64,000 nucleotides of DNA from assembly GCA_015056315.1 (NCBI GenBank), contig SVGN01000009.1:1-64000 (forward strand). Reading direction: 5' to 3'. Origin of the DNA: Clostridiales bacterium (GTDB taxonomy: Bacteria; Bacillota; Clostridia; Christensenellales; Aristaeellaceae). The notes under the pieces were generated by a model. That model saw only the letters and a program-made list of their open reading frames with translations. It searched no databases and was not told the origin of the DNA. Positions 51,689 to 62,909 of this stretch are shown here, piece after piece (the stretch's first letter is position 1; each line of letters begins with the position of its first letter). A program made the position numbers and the translations under genes.

Positions 51689-52102
51689 ATGCGTATCGAC
51701 CCGGCTGTTAAAAAGGAGACCCTCTACATCCTCGGCACCTCCCTCCTGCTCAGCGTAGTGATGGAGCTGGTCTTTTGGCTCACCGGCCATATGGACTACA
51801 CCGTGCCGCTGGGCAACCTGCTGGGCGTTGGCATCTCGGTGCTCAATTTCTTCCTGATGGGGCTTACGATCCAGCATTCTATCGGTCTGGATGAAAAGGC
51901 TGCTTCCGATAAGCTCAAGCTCTCCCAGATGCTGCGCATGCTGATGGTGGTGGCGCTTGCATCGGTGGGTGTCTGCCTGCCCTGCTTCCATACGCTGGCG
52001 GTGGTCATCCCGCTGTTCTTCCCGCGCCTTGCCATTGCGGTGCGCCCCCTTCTGGATAAGAGCCTCCGCCAGCAGCCCCAGGACGATACCACGCTGGATT
52101 GA
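51689..52102 (+). CDS. atpI: ATP synthase subunit I
   Basis: A 137-residue membrane protein with four hydrophobic segments, the accessory AtpI/subunit I that helps assemble the c-ring. The segment IPLFFPRLAIAVRPLL near residue 110 is typical. Family sequences diverge widely; the placement right before atpB settles the call. AAAAGGAGG precedes the ATG. Confidence 0.82.
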   Translation: MRIDPAVKKETLYILGTSLLLSVVMELVFWLTGHMDYTVPLGNLLGVGISVLNFFLMGLTIQHSIGLDEKAASDKLKLSQMLRMLMVVALASVGVCLPCFHTLAVVIPLFFPRLAIAVRPLLDKSLRQQPQDDTTLD

Positions 52103-52121
52103 TGTTAAAGAGGTGGAACCT

Positions 52122-53352
<1,231 letters not shown>

Positions 53353-53389
53353 TTTCTGCCTGTTTGGCTAAGGAAGGAAAGACAGCAGA

Positions 53390-53896
53390 ATGGTACAGAC
53401 ACTCGACATCATTTCCGTCAATATATGGAATATCCTCATGTCGCTGGTCAATCTGCTCATTATGTACCTGATCCTGAAAAAGTTCCTCTTCGGGCCTGTG
53501 CAGAAGCTGCTGGCCACCCGCAAGCAGCAGGTGGAAGACCTCTACACCGAGGCGCAGCAGAAGCTGGATGGCGCAGAGACCATGCGCAGCCAGTACGAAG
53601 AGAAGCTCGCAACTGCCAGGGATGAGGCAGACAGCATCGTGCGCACCGCCCAGCAGACGGCACAGCGCAGAAGCGATGCCATGGTCGCCGATGCTGCCCA
53701 GCAGGCCAGCCATCTCAAGCAGAAGGCCGAGGCAGAGATCACTCAGGAGAAGAAGCAGATGCTCAGCGATGTGCGCAGCGAGATCTCCGATATTGCGGTG
53801 GAGATCGCCTCCCGCATCGTGGGGCGCGAGATCCGTAAAGAAGACCATGATTCCTTTGTAGATGAATTCATCAGGAACGTTGGTGAGCAGCAGTGA
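53390..53896 (+). CDS. atpF: ATP synthase F0 subunit b
   Basis: A 168-residue peripheral stalk subunit: one N-terminal membrane helix (about residues 10-27, LMSLVNLLIMYLILKKFLF) and a long charged coiled coil. Its stop overlaps the atpH start by four bases (GTGA). Confidence 0.92.
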   Translation: MVQTLDIISVNIWNILMSLVNLLIMYLILKKFLFGPVQKLLATRKQQVEDLYTEAQQKLDGAETMRSQYEEKLATARDEADSIVRTAQQTAQRRSDAMVADAAQQASHLKQKAEAEITQEKKQMLSDVRSEISDIAVEIASRIVGREIRKEDHDSFVDEFIRNVGEQQ

Positions 53897-54429
53897 CAGA
53901 GCTTAGCAGAGAATACGGCGAAGGCCTGTACCTCCTTTGCAAGGAGGAGGAGCTTGCCACCGATGCCTTTGAGCAGCTTACCACCCTTCGGGAGCTTTTC
54001 AGCCAGAACCCGGATTTCTCCCGCCTTGTAAGCAACCATTCCCTCAGCAAGCAGGAGCGCGTTGGCATTCTGGATAATGCCCTGCGCAGCCAGGTGCATC
54101 TGTATGTGCTCAACTTTCTCAAGATCCTCTGCGAAAGAGGCATCTTTGGCGAGTTTGGCAGTTGCGTGGATGCCTACACCGCCTGCTATAACCGCGACCA
54201 CCGTGTGGTGGAGGCGGTGGCCACCACCTCTGCGCCTCTCAGCCCCGAGCAGCGCCAAAAGCTCCTGGAAAAGCTCTGCGGCATGACCGGCAAGCAGGTG
54301 CAGCTTACCGAGAAGGTAGACCCCGCCGTGATCGGCGGCGTGCTGCTGGAAATGGAAGGCAAGCGTTACGACAATACCCTGAAGCATCGGCTCAGCCAGA
54401 TGCGGCAGGTGCTTACCAGCGAAGTCTGA
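53893..54429 (+). CDS. atpH: ATP synthase F1 subunit delta
   Basis: A 178-residue OSCP/delta subunit joining the b stalk to F1. The start is a GTG at 53893 overlapping the atpF stop. LLCKEEELATDAFEQL and the C-terminal VIGGVLLEMEGKRYDNTLKH match the family. Confidence 0.93.
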   Translation: MTELSREYGEGLYLLCKEEELATDAFEQLTTLRELFSQNPDFSRLVSNHSLSKQERVGILDNALRSQVHLYVLNFLKILCERGIFGEFGSCVDAYTACYNRDHRVVEAVATTSAPLSPEQRQKLLEKLCGMTGKQVQLTEKVDPAVIGGVLLEMEGKRYDNTLKHRLSQMRQVLTSEV

Positions 54430-54470
54430 GCCGGGCATGACCGGCATCATCTACGGAAAGCGGTGATACT

Positions 54471-55985
54471 ATGCAATTGAAGCCCGAAGAGATCTCCAAG
54501 CTCATTAAAGAGCAGATCAAAACATACGAAAACCGTGTCTCCCAGTCCGATACCGGCACCATCATCATGGTGGGCGACGGCATTGCCCATGTATCCGGTC
54601 TGGATAACTGCATGGCCAACGAGCTGGTTCGCTTTTCCAACGGCGAATACGGCATGGCCCTGAATCTGGAGGAAAACTCCGTTGCCGTTGTTATGCTGGG
54701 CAGCGATGAGGGTGTGAAGGAAGGCGACGTGGTGGAGCGCACCGGTAAGGTCGTATCCGTGCCCGTCGGCGATGGCCTCATTGGCCGCGTTGTCAATGCG
54801 CTGGGCCAGCCCGTGGATGGCAAGGGCCCCATCGAAGCGGTGGAGACCCGCCCCATTGAGCGCAATGCCCCCGGCATCATTCAGCGCAAGAGCGTTTCCG
54901 TGCCGCTGCAGACGGGCATCAAGGCCATCGACAGTATGATCCCCATTGGCCGCGGCCAGCGTGAGCTCATCATCGGCGACCGCCAGACCGGTAAGACCGT
55001 TATCGCCCTGGATACCATCATCAACCAGAAGGGCCAGGATGTGATCTGCGTTTACGTGGCCATTGGTCAGAAGCGCTCCACCGTTGCCCAGATGGTGGAT
55101 ACCCTTACCGCCGCAGGCGCGATGGATTACACCATCGTGGTCAGTGCCACCGCCAGCGAGCTGGCCCCCCTGCAGTACATCTCTCCCTATTCCGGCTGCG
55201 CCATGGCGGAGTACTTTATGGATCAGGGCAAGGATGTGCTCATCGTCTACGACGACCTGAGCAAGCACGCGGTCGCATACCGTGCCCTGTCGCTGCTCAT
55301 TCGCCGTCCTCCGGGCCGTGAAGCCTACCCCGGCGACGTTTTCTACCTGCACAGCCGCCTTCTGGAGCGTGCAGCCCGCGTTGCGCCCGAGTACGGCGGC
55401 GGCTCCATCACCGCCCTGCCCATCATCGAGACCCAGGCCGGCGACGTATCCGCCTACATTCCCACCAACGTGATCTCCATCACCGATGGCCAGATCTTCC
55501 TGGAGACCGAGCTGTTCCACTCCGGCATCATGCCCGCTGTGAACCCCGGTATCTCCGTAAGCCGCGTCGGCGGTAATGCCCAGATCAAGGCCATGAAGAA
55601 GGTAGCCGGCAGCCTGAAGCTGCTCTACAGCCAGTACCGCGAGCTGCAGGGCTTTGCCCAGTTCGGCTCCGACCTGGATGCGGATACCAAGGCCCGTCTG
55701 GCACAGGGCGAGCGCATCGTGGAGGTGCTCAAGCAGAACCGTAACCACCCCGTAACGGTGGAGAACCAGGTCTGCATCTTCTACGCCGTTACCCACGGCT
55801 TCCTCAAGGAAGTGGAGGTAAGCAAGGTAGCCGACTACGAAGAGAACCTCTACGCCCGTCTGGAGGCGCAGCACAGCGATGTGCTGGAGCAGATCCGTGC
55901 CACCGGTCAACTCAGCCAGGAGACCGAGGATAGCCTGAAGGCTGCTCTGGAGGCATTTACCGCAGACTTCCTCAAGGCACAGTAA
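54471..55985 (+). CDS. atpA: ATP synthase F1 subunit alpha
   Basis: The 504-residue non-catalytic nucleotide-binding subunit. Walker [11 protein letters not shown] lies at about residues 169-178, [12 protein letters not shown] is the Walker B region, and [20 protein letters not shown] is family-specific. The ATG at 54471 follows a weak site (AAAGCGGTG). It lies between atpH (41 bases) and atpG. Confidence 0.97.
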   Translation: MQLKPEEISKLIKEQIKTYENRVSQSDTGTIIMVGDGIAHVSGLDNCMANELVRFSNGEYGMALNLEENSVAVVMLGSDEGVKEGDVVERTGKVVSVPVGDGLIGRVVNALGQPVDGKGPIEAVETRPIERNAPGIIQRKSVSVPLQTGIKAIDSMIPIGRGQRELIIGDRQTGKTVIALDTIINQKGQDVICVYVAIGQKRSTVAQMVDTLTAAGAMDYTIVVSATASELAPLQYISPYSGCAMAEYFMDQGKDVLIVYDDLSKHAVAYRALSLLIRRPPGREAYPGDVFYLHSRLLERAARVAPEYGGGSITALPIIETQAGDVSAYIPTNVISITDGQIFLETELFHSGIMPAVNPGISVSRVGGNAQIKAMKKVAGSLKLLYSQYRELQGFAQFGSDLDADTKARLAQGERIVEVLKQNRNHPVTVENQVCIFYAVTHGFLKEVEVSKVADYEENLYARLEAQHSDVLEQIRATGQLSQETEDSLKAALEAFTADFLKAQ

Positions 55986-56003
55986 TCGAAGGGAGGAGAA
56001 ACC

Positions 56004-56852
56004 ATGGCCGGAGCGTCCATGAAGGATATCAAGCTCCGCATCCGCAGTGTGGAAAGCACCATGCAGATCACCAAGGCGATGCAGCTTGTAGCCACCTCCA
56101 AACTTCGCCGTGCCAAAGAGCGCATGGAGAGCAGCAAGCCCTTTGGCGTGCTCGCCCGCAAGGCGATCGCCGCCGCCGTGGCCCGCTGCCAGGATCACAA
56201 TGTGCCCTTCCTTACCCCGCGGGAGGTAAAGCGCCGCTGCTATGTGATCATTGCCGGTGAGCGCGGCCTGGCGGGTGGGTACAACTCCAACATTTTCAAA
56301 GCGGTCGCCGCCCACTGCCAGAGCATGGAGTACTGCGTGCTGCCCATTGGGCGCAAAGCGATCGATAAATACCAGCACATGGGTGTGGAACTGCTGGACG
56401 ACAGTCAATACCGTGTGGAGAGTGCCAATGTAGGCGCATGCTTCCGCATGGCAAACAGGCTGGTGGAAGGCTACAACAGCCAACAGTTCGATGAAGTCTG
56501 GCTGGTGTACACCGATTTCCACACCATGATGGATCAGCAGGTGGCAGTGGAGCGGATGCTGCCCATTGAGCGCGCCACCCTGCCCGAGGATGCCACCCCT
56601 GTAGCCACTGTATACGAAGAAGAGCCTGCGGAGACCCTCCGTCAGGTCGTCCCGGATTATCTGGCAGGCAAGCTGTACAGCGCCGTGTGCGACAGCTTCG
56701 CCAGCGAGGTGGCCATGCGCCGCAACGCCATGGATTCTGCCACCAAGAATGCCGATGCCATGATCAGCGATCTGCGCCTGCGTTACAATCGGGCCCGTCA
56801 GGGCGCCATTACGCAGGAGATCACCGAGATCGTGGCGGGCGCAGAAGAATAA
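56004..56852 (+). CDS. atpG: ATP synthase F1 subunit gamma
   Basis: The 282-residue central rotor shaft. N-terminal MKDIKLRIRSVESTMQITKA and C-terminal NADAMISDLRLRYNRARQGA form the coiled coil. GGGAGGAG precedes the ATG. Confidence 0.97.
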   Translation: MAGASMKDIKLRIRSVESTMQITKAMQLVATSKLRRAKERMESSKPFGVLARKAIAAAVARCQDHNVPFLTPREVKRRCYVIIAGERGLAGGYNSNIFKAVAAHCQSMEYCVLPIGRKAIDKYQHMGVELLDDSQYRVESANVGACFRMANRLVEGYNSQQFDEVWLVYTDFHTMMDQQVAVERMLPIERATLPEDATPVATVYEEEPAETLRQVVPDYLAGKLYSAVCDSFASEVAMRRNAMDSATKNADAMISDLRLRYNRARQGAITQEITEIVAGAEE

Positions 56853-58274
<1,422 letters not shown>

Positions 58275-58276
58275 GC

Positions 58277-58678
58277 ATGGCAACCTTTCATTTGCAGATC
58301 GTAACGCCGGATCGTCTGGTGTTTGATGGCCAGGTGGAGCGCGTGGTCGCCCGTACGGTAGGCGGCGATGTGTGCATCCTTGCCCGGCACATCGACTACG
58401 CCGCCCCTCTGGGGATCGGCGAGGCGCACATTGTGGATGAAAACGGCAAAGAGCATACAGCAGCCTGCAGCGGCGGTATGCTCAGTGTTGATAACGGCGA
58501 AGCCATCCTGATGGCCACAACCTTTGAGTGGGCCGAAGAGATCGATCTGGCCCGTGCCCAGCGCGCCCAGCAGGAGGCGGAGGAAAAGCTCCGCAGCCTC
58601 CAGCGGGACGAACGTGAATACACCATGGCTGCAGCCAAGCTGAAGCGTGCCCTTGCACGCATCGGCGCAGCAGAATAA
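58277..58678 (+). CDS. atpC: ATP synthase F1 subunit epsilon
   Basis: A 133-residue subunit with the N-terminal beta sandwich (FHLQIVTPDRLVFDGQVERV) and a C-terminal helical hairpin that can inhibit ATP hydrolysis. It starts 2 bases after the atpD stop. The operon ends here with a terminator. Confidence 0.95.
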   Translation: MATFHLQIVTPDRLVFDGQVERVVARTVGGDVCILARHIDYAAPLGIGEAHIVDENGKEHTAACSGGMLSVDNGEAILMATTFEWAEEIDLARAQRAQQEAEEKLRSLQRDEREYTMAAAKLKRALARIGAAE

Positions 58679-58684
58679 CGTAAC

Positions 58685-58725
58685 GACCCTGCCGGGCATA
58701 CGCCTGTGCAGGGTCTTCTTTCTTT
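58685..58725 (+). terminator. Terminator of the ATP synthase operon
   Basis: GACCCTGC (58685-58692) pairs with GCAGGGTC (58708-58715), followed by TTCTTTCTTT. Confidence 0.85.
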
Positions 58726-58778
58726 GGTCGTTTTCAAACGGAAAAATACAGTTTTGGAACCGGAAAACGGGGAGAAGA

Positions 58779-58788
58779 GACAATTGTC
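58779..58788. promoter_or_regulatory. Ten-base palindrome before the ABC-2 genes
   Basis: GACAATTGTC is a perfect palindrome 83 bases before the ABC ATPase start. It could be an operator, for example for a YtrA-type GntR regulator that often controls such ABC genes, but no such gene is in the window. Confidence 0.25.
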
Positions 58789-58870
58789 GCTTTCCCTTGC
58801 TGCCATCTTGTGGTAGGATGATCATGCCGCTTTTCTCGTATGCGGCGAAATGAAAAACGGGAGGCTCACC

Positions 58871-59590
58871 ATGATCACCTTTGAGAATGTAACCAAGACC
58901 TACGGCGATAAGCGGGCAGTGGATAACCTGTCCATGACCATAGAGGACGGCCAGATCTTCAGCTTCCTGGGCCCCAACGGCGCAGGCAAGACCACCTCCA
59001 TCAAGCTGATGACCGGCATCGTTGCCCCCGACAGCGGCACCATCAAGCTGGATGGTATCGACATCGCCAAGGATCCGATGGAGGCCAAGCGCCGCTTCGG
59101 CTTTGTGCCCGATACCTTCGATATGTACGAGCGCCTCACCGGCCGGGATTACCTGCGCTTTATGGGCGATATCTACGGCGTGGGCAAGGAGCAGCGCAAG
59201 GCGCATATCGAGAAGTACCTGAGCCTGTTCTCCCTGGAGGATGCTTACGATCAGCAGATCCGCAGCTATTCTCACGGTATGAAGCAGAAGCTGGCCATCA
59301 TCGGCGCACTGATGCACGACCCCAGCATCTGGATCCTGGATGAGCCCATGGTGGGCCTGGATCCCCAGAGCGTATTCATGCTGAAGGAAGAGATGCGCGC
59401 CCATGCCGATAAGGGCCGCACCGTGTTCTTCTCCACCCATGTACTGGATGTGGCGGAGCGCCTGTGCGACCAGATCGGCATCATCAAGCAGGGCCAGCTG
59501 ATCGCCAAGGGCACGCTGGAGCAGCTGCGCGGCGAAGGCGACGGCACGCTGGAGGAACTGTTCCTCGAGCTGGTAGAGAAAGGGGAGTAA
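58871..59590 (+). CDS. ABC transporter ATP-binding protein (ABC-2 type)
   Basis: A 239-residue ATPase: Walker A GPNGAGKTTS near residue 40, signature SYSHGMKQK, Walker B WILDEPMVGLDP, H-loop FFSTHV. It resembles the CcmA/YhaQ group driving ABC-2 exporters. The ATG at 58871 follows GGGAGG. The permease gene starts 3 bases after its stop. Confidence 0.92.
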   Translation: MITFENVTKTYGDKRAVDNLSMTIEDGQIFSFLGPNGAGKTTSIKLMTGIVAPDSGTIKLDGIDIAKDPMEAKRRFGFVPDTFDMYERLTGRDYLRFMGDIYGVGKEQRKAHIEKYLSLFSLEDAYDQQIRSYSHGMKQKLAIIGALMHDPSIWILDEPMVGLDPQSVFMLKEEMRAHADKGRTVFFSTHVLDVAERLCDQIGIIKQGQLIAKGTLEQLRGEGDGTLEELFLELVEKGE

Positions 59591-59593
59591 CGG

Positions 59594-61252
59594 ATGGGCG
59601 CCTATCTTCGTTTGCTGATCCGGGATCGGCTGGCCGCATTCCGCATCGGCGGCAATCAAAAAGCAGGCAAGAACAAGTTACTTGGCGTGCTCAAGGTAGT
59701 GGGCATCACGCTGGCGGTGCTGGTGCTGTATGCCTCTGTGGCCATGATGGAATACTTGCTCTTCGATCTGCTCCACAGCATGGGGCAGGGCGAGCTGGCA
59801 CTGAGCGTGGCCATGCTGGGCTGCACGCTGGTCACCCTGATCTATGGCTTCTTCCATGTAAACGGCAAGCTGTTTTTCAGCCGGGATACTTCCTTCCTGG
59901 CATCGCTGCCGCTTACCTCCCGCACCATTCTTACCGGTAAGATGTTCATGACCGCTGTGGGTGAGGCGGGCGTATCGCTCCTGTTCGCCGCACCGCTGGT
60001 GGTCTGCTACGGCATCGCCAACCGGATGGGCATCCTTTATTACCTGAAGAGCCTTATCGTATATGCCACCGTGCCGCTGGTGCCCCTTACCATTGGCATG
60101 CTGCTCAGCTTTGTGCTGATCCGTGTCAGCGCCCTGTGGAAGCGCCGCGAGGGTATTACAACCCTTATCAGCTTTGCGCTGTTCATCGTTATCATGATCG
60201 GCGAAATGGGCCTGCAGAACATGGAGGATGAGGAGATCAGCAAATGGCTGCTGTCTATGCTGGTGGGCCAGCGCTCCGTTACCCAGTTCCTTCTGCGCAA
60301 CCTGCCCTGGCTGGGCTGGGCGCATGATGGCATCATCACCGAAGGCATCGCCGGGTTTGGCCAGCTGGCACTGTATCTGGCGGTATCCCTTGGCGTGATC
60401 GCTGTGGCCATCCTGCTGCTGGGCGGCGGCTATATGAAGCTGGCCATCCGGCAGGAGGAATCCATCCGCAGAGCCAACAGCCAGAAAAAGCGCCTCTTCA
60501 AGGGCGGCGATCAGGAGCGCAAGCCCATGGTCGCTCTGTTCTGGCAGGAGGTGAAGGATGTGATCACTGTTCCTGTCTATGCAACCAACTGCCTCATTGG
60601 TATGGTGGCTCTGCCCATCATGGTGGCGATGATCGTTGCCATGATGGCGAAGGAAGGCAACCTGGGTGAACTGTCTGCTCTGGCGGATGTGATCCCCGTG
60701 GGCGCTTTCCTGGCCGGTGCCACAGGCCTGTTCGGGCTGGTGGGCGGGATGTGCGAGGCTGCCAGTACCGCTGTATCCCGTGAAGGGGCCCGGCACGAAA
60801 TGCGCAAGACCTACCCCATCAGCGGTGGGCAGCATCTGCGGGCCAAGGTGGGTATGGGTGTGTTCTATCACCTGATCGGCGTTGTGGTGGTCGCAGTGGT
60901 GCTGATCGCGATCCTGCCCTCCTTCTGGATGTATACCCTTCTTGCGGCTGTTTGCTCTGTGGCTCCCGCGCTGCTGCTGAGCCTGCTCAGCGTGATCATG
61001 GATGCTTACCATCCCCGTCTGAACTGGAAGACCGAGACCGAGGCGGTAAAGCAGAACACCAATGCGATGATCAGCATGCTGCTCTCCTTCGTTGCGGTGG
61101 CCCTGCTGGTGGCTGCGTACCTGCTGTGCCTGCACCTGCAGCTTGGCTGGATCGGTGGCTTCGCGGTGGTCATGGCGCTGTGCATCGGTCTGGATGCGCT
61201 GCTGCTTCTGTGGCTGGATCGGGGTGCCGCCAAGGCCTATTTCGCACATTAA
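59594..61252 (+). CDS. Large ABC-2-type permease
   Basis: A 552-residue polytopic membrane protein with about 12 hydrophobic segments in two similar halves, separated by a charged stretch near residues 285-310 (RQEESIRRANSQKKRL). LPLTSRTILTGKMFM and YPISGGQHLRAKVGMGV are the coupling-region-like motifs seen in this family of Clostridia permeases. Substrate unknown. It forms a two-gene system with the preceding ATPase. Confidence 0.83.
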   Translation: MGAYLRLLIRDRLAAFRIGGNQKAGKNKLLGVLKVVGITLAVLVLYASVAMMEYLLFDLLHSMGQGELALSVAMLGCTLVTLIYGFFHVNGKLFFSRDTSFLASLPLTSRTILTGKMFMTAVGEAGVSLLFAAPLVVCYGIANRMGILYYLKSLIVYATVPLVPLTIGMLLSFVLIRVSALWKRREGITTLISFALFIVIMIGEMGLQNMEDEEISKWLLSMLVGQRSVTQFLLRNLPWLGWAHDGIITEGIAGFGQLALYLAVSLGVIAVAILLLGGGYMKLAIRQEESIRRANSQKKRLFKGGDQERKPMVALFWQEVKDVITVPVYATNCLIGMVALPIMVAMIVAMMAKEGNLGELSALADVIPVGAFLAGATGLFGLVGGMCEAASTAVSREGARHEMRKTYPISGGQHLRAKVGMGVFYHLIGVVVVAVVLIAILPSFWMYTLLAAVCSVAPALLLSLLSVIMDAYHPRLNWKTETEAVKQNTNAMISMLLSFVAVALLVAAYLLCLHLQLGWIGGFAVVMALCIGLDALLLLWLDRGAAKAYFAH

Positions 61253-61316
61253 AGAAGCAAATGTGAAGAATTGTTACAAAAATGCGTGCATTTATTTCGA
61301 AATTGTGATATAATCT

Positions 61317-61345
61317 CTCTGCATGGAGGAGTTCTTCATGCAGAG
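61317..61345 (+). promoter_or_regulatory. Hairpin at the 5' end of the methyltransferase mRNA
   Basis: CTCTGCATG (61317-61325) pairs with CATGCAGAG (61337-61345), loop containing GAGGAG. A perfect TATAAT at 61309-61314 is directly upstream, with no good -35. The 3' arm overlaps the start of the real site GAGGAGG (61342-61348). Confidence 0.45.
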
Positions 61346-61355
61346 GAGGTTTCCG

Positions 61356-61946
61356 ATGACCACCAGAGTTCAGGAAAAAGGCTTGCTGCATACCCTCCGG
61401 GCAACCGGAGAGCCCCGTATGGGCAGGCTGGAAAGATGCATGCTGCGCAGTGCGGTCTTCGACCCTGCCGACAAGGTGCTGGATGCCAATGTATGCAGCG
61501 GCCAGGTAGCAGAGTATCTGCTGCACCATATGGAGTGCCAGGTCTGCGGTGTATCCGACCGGATGGAGGAGGTACGCAGGACCCGCGCCCGTATGTATAG
61601 CGGAGATTTTGTTTACGCCGCTATGGGCGATATCCCCTGGCAGGATGACACCTTCGATACCGTTTTGCTGCACCCTGCCGAGTGCAGCCCGGAGGCGCTC
61701 AGGCTGCAGCTTGCGGAATGCAACCGGGTGCTGAAGCCCGGCGGCCAGCTGGTGCTGGGCCTTCGGAATCTTTCGGTGCCGGTGCGCAAGCTGCGCTCCC
61801 TGCTTTGGGAGACCGCACCCGAGGAAGAGTACCTGACCTTGAAAAAGGCGAATACCATTCTTAAAAGCTGCGGCTTCGACCACCTTTCCACCCTTCGGGC
61901 AGGCATCGGCAGTGCCGTGTTCATCGGCTGGAAGAAAAGCGAATAA
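61356..61946 (+). CDS. Class I methyltransferase-like protein with divergent SAM motif
   Basis: A 196-residue protein with a Rossmann methyltransferase fold: VLDANVCSGQVAEYLL in the motif I position, AAMGDIPWQDDTFDTVLLHP (motifs II-IV) and LKPGGQLVLGLRNLS. Motif I has NVCSG instead of the usual GCGTG, so SAM binding may be altered. Target unknown. The start at 61356 is six bases after GAGGAGG; ATGs at 61323 and 61338 lie in the leader hairpin and are rejected. Confidence 0.7.
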   Translation: MTTRVQEKGLLHTLRATGEPRMGRLERCMLRSAVFDPADKVLDANVCSGQVAEYLLHHMECQVCGVSDRMEEVRRTRARMYSGDFVYAAMGDIPWQDDTFDTVLLHPAECSPEALRLQLAECNRVLKPGGQLVLGLRNLSVPVRKLRSLLWETAPEEEYLTLKKANTILKSCGFDHLSTLRAGIGSAVFIGWKKSE

Positions 61947-61951
61947 CCAAC

Positions 61952-61984
61952 CGGATGCGGAAGAAATGCCCGCATCCGTTTTTT
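61952..61984. terminator. Terminator between the methyltransferase and DUF5131 genes
   Basis: CGGATGCGG (61952-61960) and CCGCATCCG (61970-61978), then TTTTTT; the genes converge here. Confidence 0.85.
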
Positions 61985-61989
61985 GATCG

Positions 61990-62715
61990 CTATTCGTTGG
62001 TGGAAAGGCCGGATCGCCGTGCCTGTGCGCCTTGCTCCCGGCGGGGGATGCGGTACAGCCTGCCGTCTTTTTCGAACCTTGCACCGGTTTGGTGAAAATA
62101 GAAGGGTACGCCGTGGCGGTCGCATTGGTCGCGTACCTCCTGGGCCCAGCTGTAGCGCATCAGCCGTGCGCTCATGCCGCTTTCGCCGCCCACGCATACC
62201 TGCTCCACGCCGTGCAGGTATTTTTCTACATTGATGCTCTCCAGCATGGGCTCCAGTATGATGTGCCGGTGCCGGAAGGGCAGCGAAAGAAAGACAGGCA
62301 GCCGTTCATCAGCGATGGCCTGGGTCTCGCAGGTAACGCCCACGCACACATTATTGTACCCTTCGCCCCAATCGGCGGGCAGCAGCTCGCCCGCCCGAAT
62401 TATTCGCTTGGTGATGAAGAAAAAGCGCAGATCCTGCCGCTGCCGCATCATGGCCCATGCATCGCTGCGCCAGGCATCTGCCGCATCCAAAAAGAAATCG
62501 GAGGTAAAGCAGGTGCTGACCGTTTCTCCTGAGGGAATGACGTAGCTGCCGTCTCTGCGCTTGCGGACGGGCAGATCGAAATCTCCATTCTTGTGTACGT
62601 TTTCCGGGTCGAGACCGATGCCTTCATCCCGGCGGTACATATAGCAGTGCAGGCAGCCGGTGGAGTAGCGTTTGCACCCGTGCCAGGGATTCCAGCCCTG
62701 TATCCATGCCGCCAT
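61990..62715 (-). CDS. DUF5131 (phage Gp37/Gp68-like) protein with a three-Cys motif
   Basis: A 241-residue protein of the DUF5131 family. WIQGWNPWHGCKRYSTGCLH continues with C-Y; the cysteines are C14, C21 and C24, a C-x6-C-x2-C cluster like a radical-SAM-type [4Fe-4S] site. FFFITKR, VGVTCETQ and CVGGESG are other family landmarks. The biochemical role is unknown; relatives are common in phages. The start at 62715 follows AAGGAGCG. A LexA box overlaps its -35, so it should belong to the SOS response. Confidence 0.85.
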   Translation of the reverse strand: MAAWIQGWNPWHGCKRYSTGCLHCYMYRRDEGIGLDPENVHKNGDFDLPVRKRRDGSYVIPSGETVSTCFTSDFFLDAADAWRSDAWAMMRQRQDLRFFFITKRIIRAGELLPADWGEGYNNVCVGVTCETQAIADERLPVFLSLPFRHRHIILEPMLESINVEKYLHGVEQVCVGGESGMSARLMRYSWAQEVRDQCDRHGVPFYFHQTGARFEKDGRLYRIPRREQGAQARRSGLSTNE

Positions 62716-62748
62716 GATGCGCCCGCTCCTTTCGTTTGTATTTTGCTC

Positions 62749-62788
62749 ATTGTACCATAAGAGAACACGAACGAACAAGTGTTCGTTC
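62749..62788 (-). promoter_or_regulatory. DUF5131 promoter with an overlapping LexA box
   Basis: Minus strand TTGTTC (62778-62773), 18-base spacer, TACAAT (62754-62749). Over the -35 lies CGAACAAGTGTTCG (62772-62785), a perfect match to the Bacillota LexA/DinR box CGAAC-N4-GTTCG, inside a longer inverted repeat (62769-62777/62780-62788). Confidence 0.8.
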
Positions 62789-62843
62789 ACCTGCAAAAAA
62801 GTGAATAAACTTTGTCAAAAGTGTTTAGAATGTATCGTTAACC

Positions 62844-62872
62844 TTGAAAAGATGAAACAATTTTGATACAAT
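62844..62872 (+). promoter_or_regulatory. Promoter of the thioredoxin-reductase-like gene
   Basis: TTGAAA (62844-62849), 17-base spacer, TACAAT (62867-62872), start about 30 bases before the ATG at 62910. Confidence 0.75.
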
Positions 62873-62909
62873 GTATCCAGTAACACAAGCAGACCGGAGG
62901 GGTATCATC

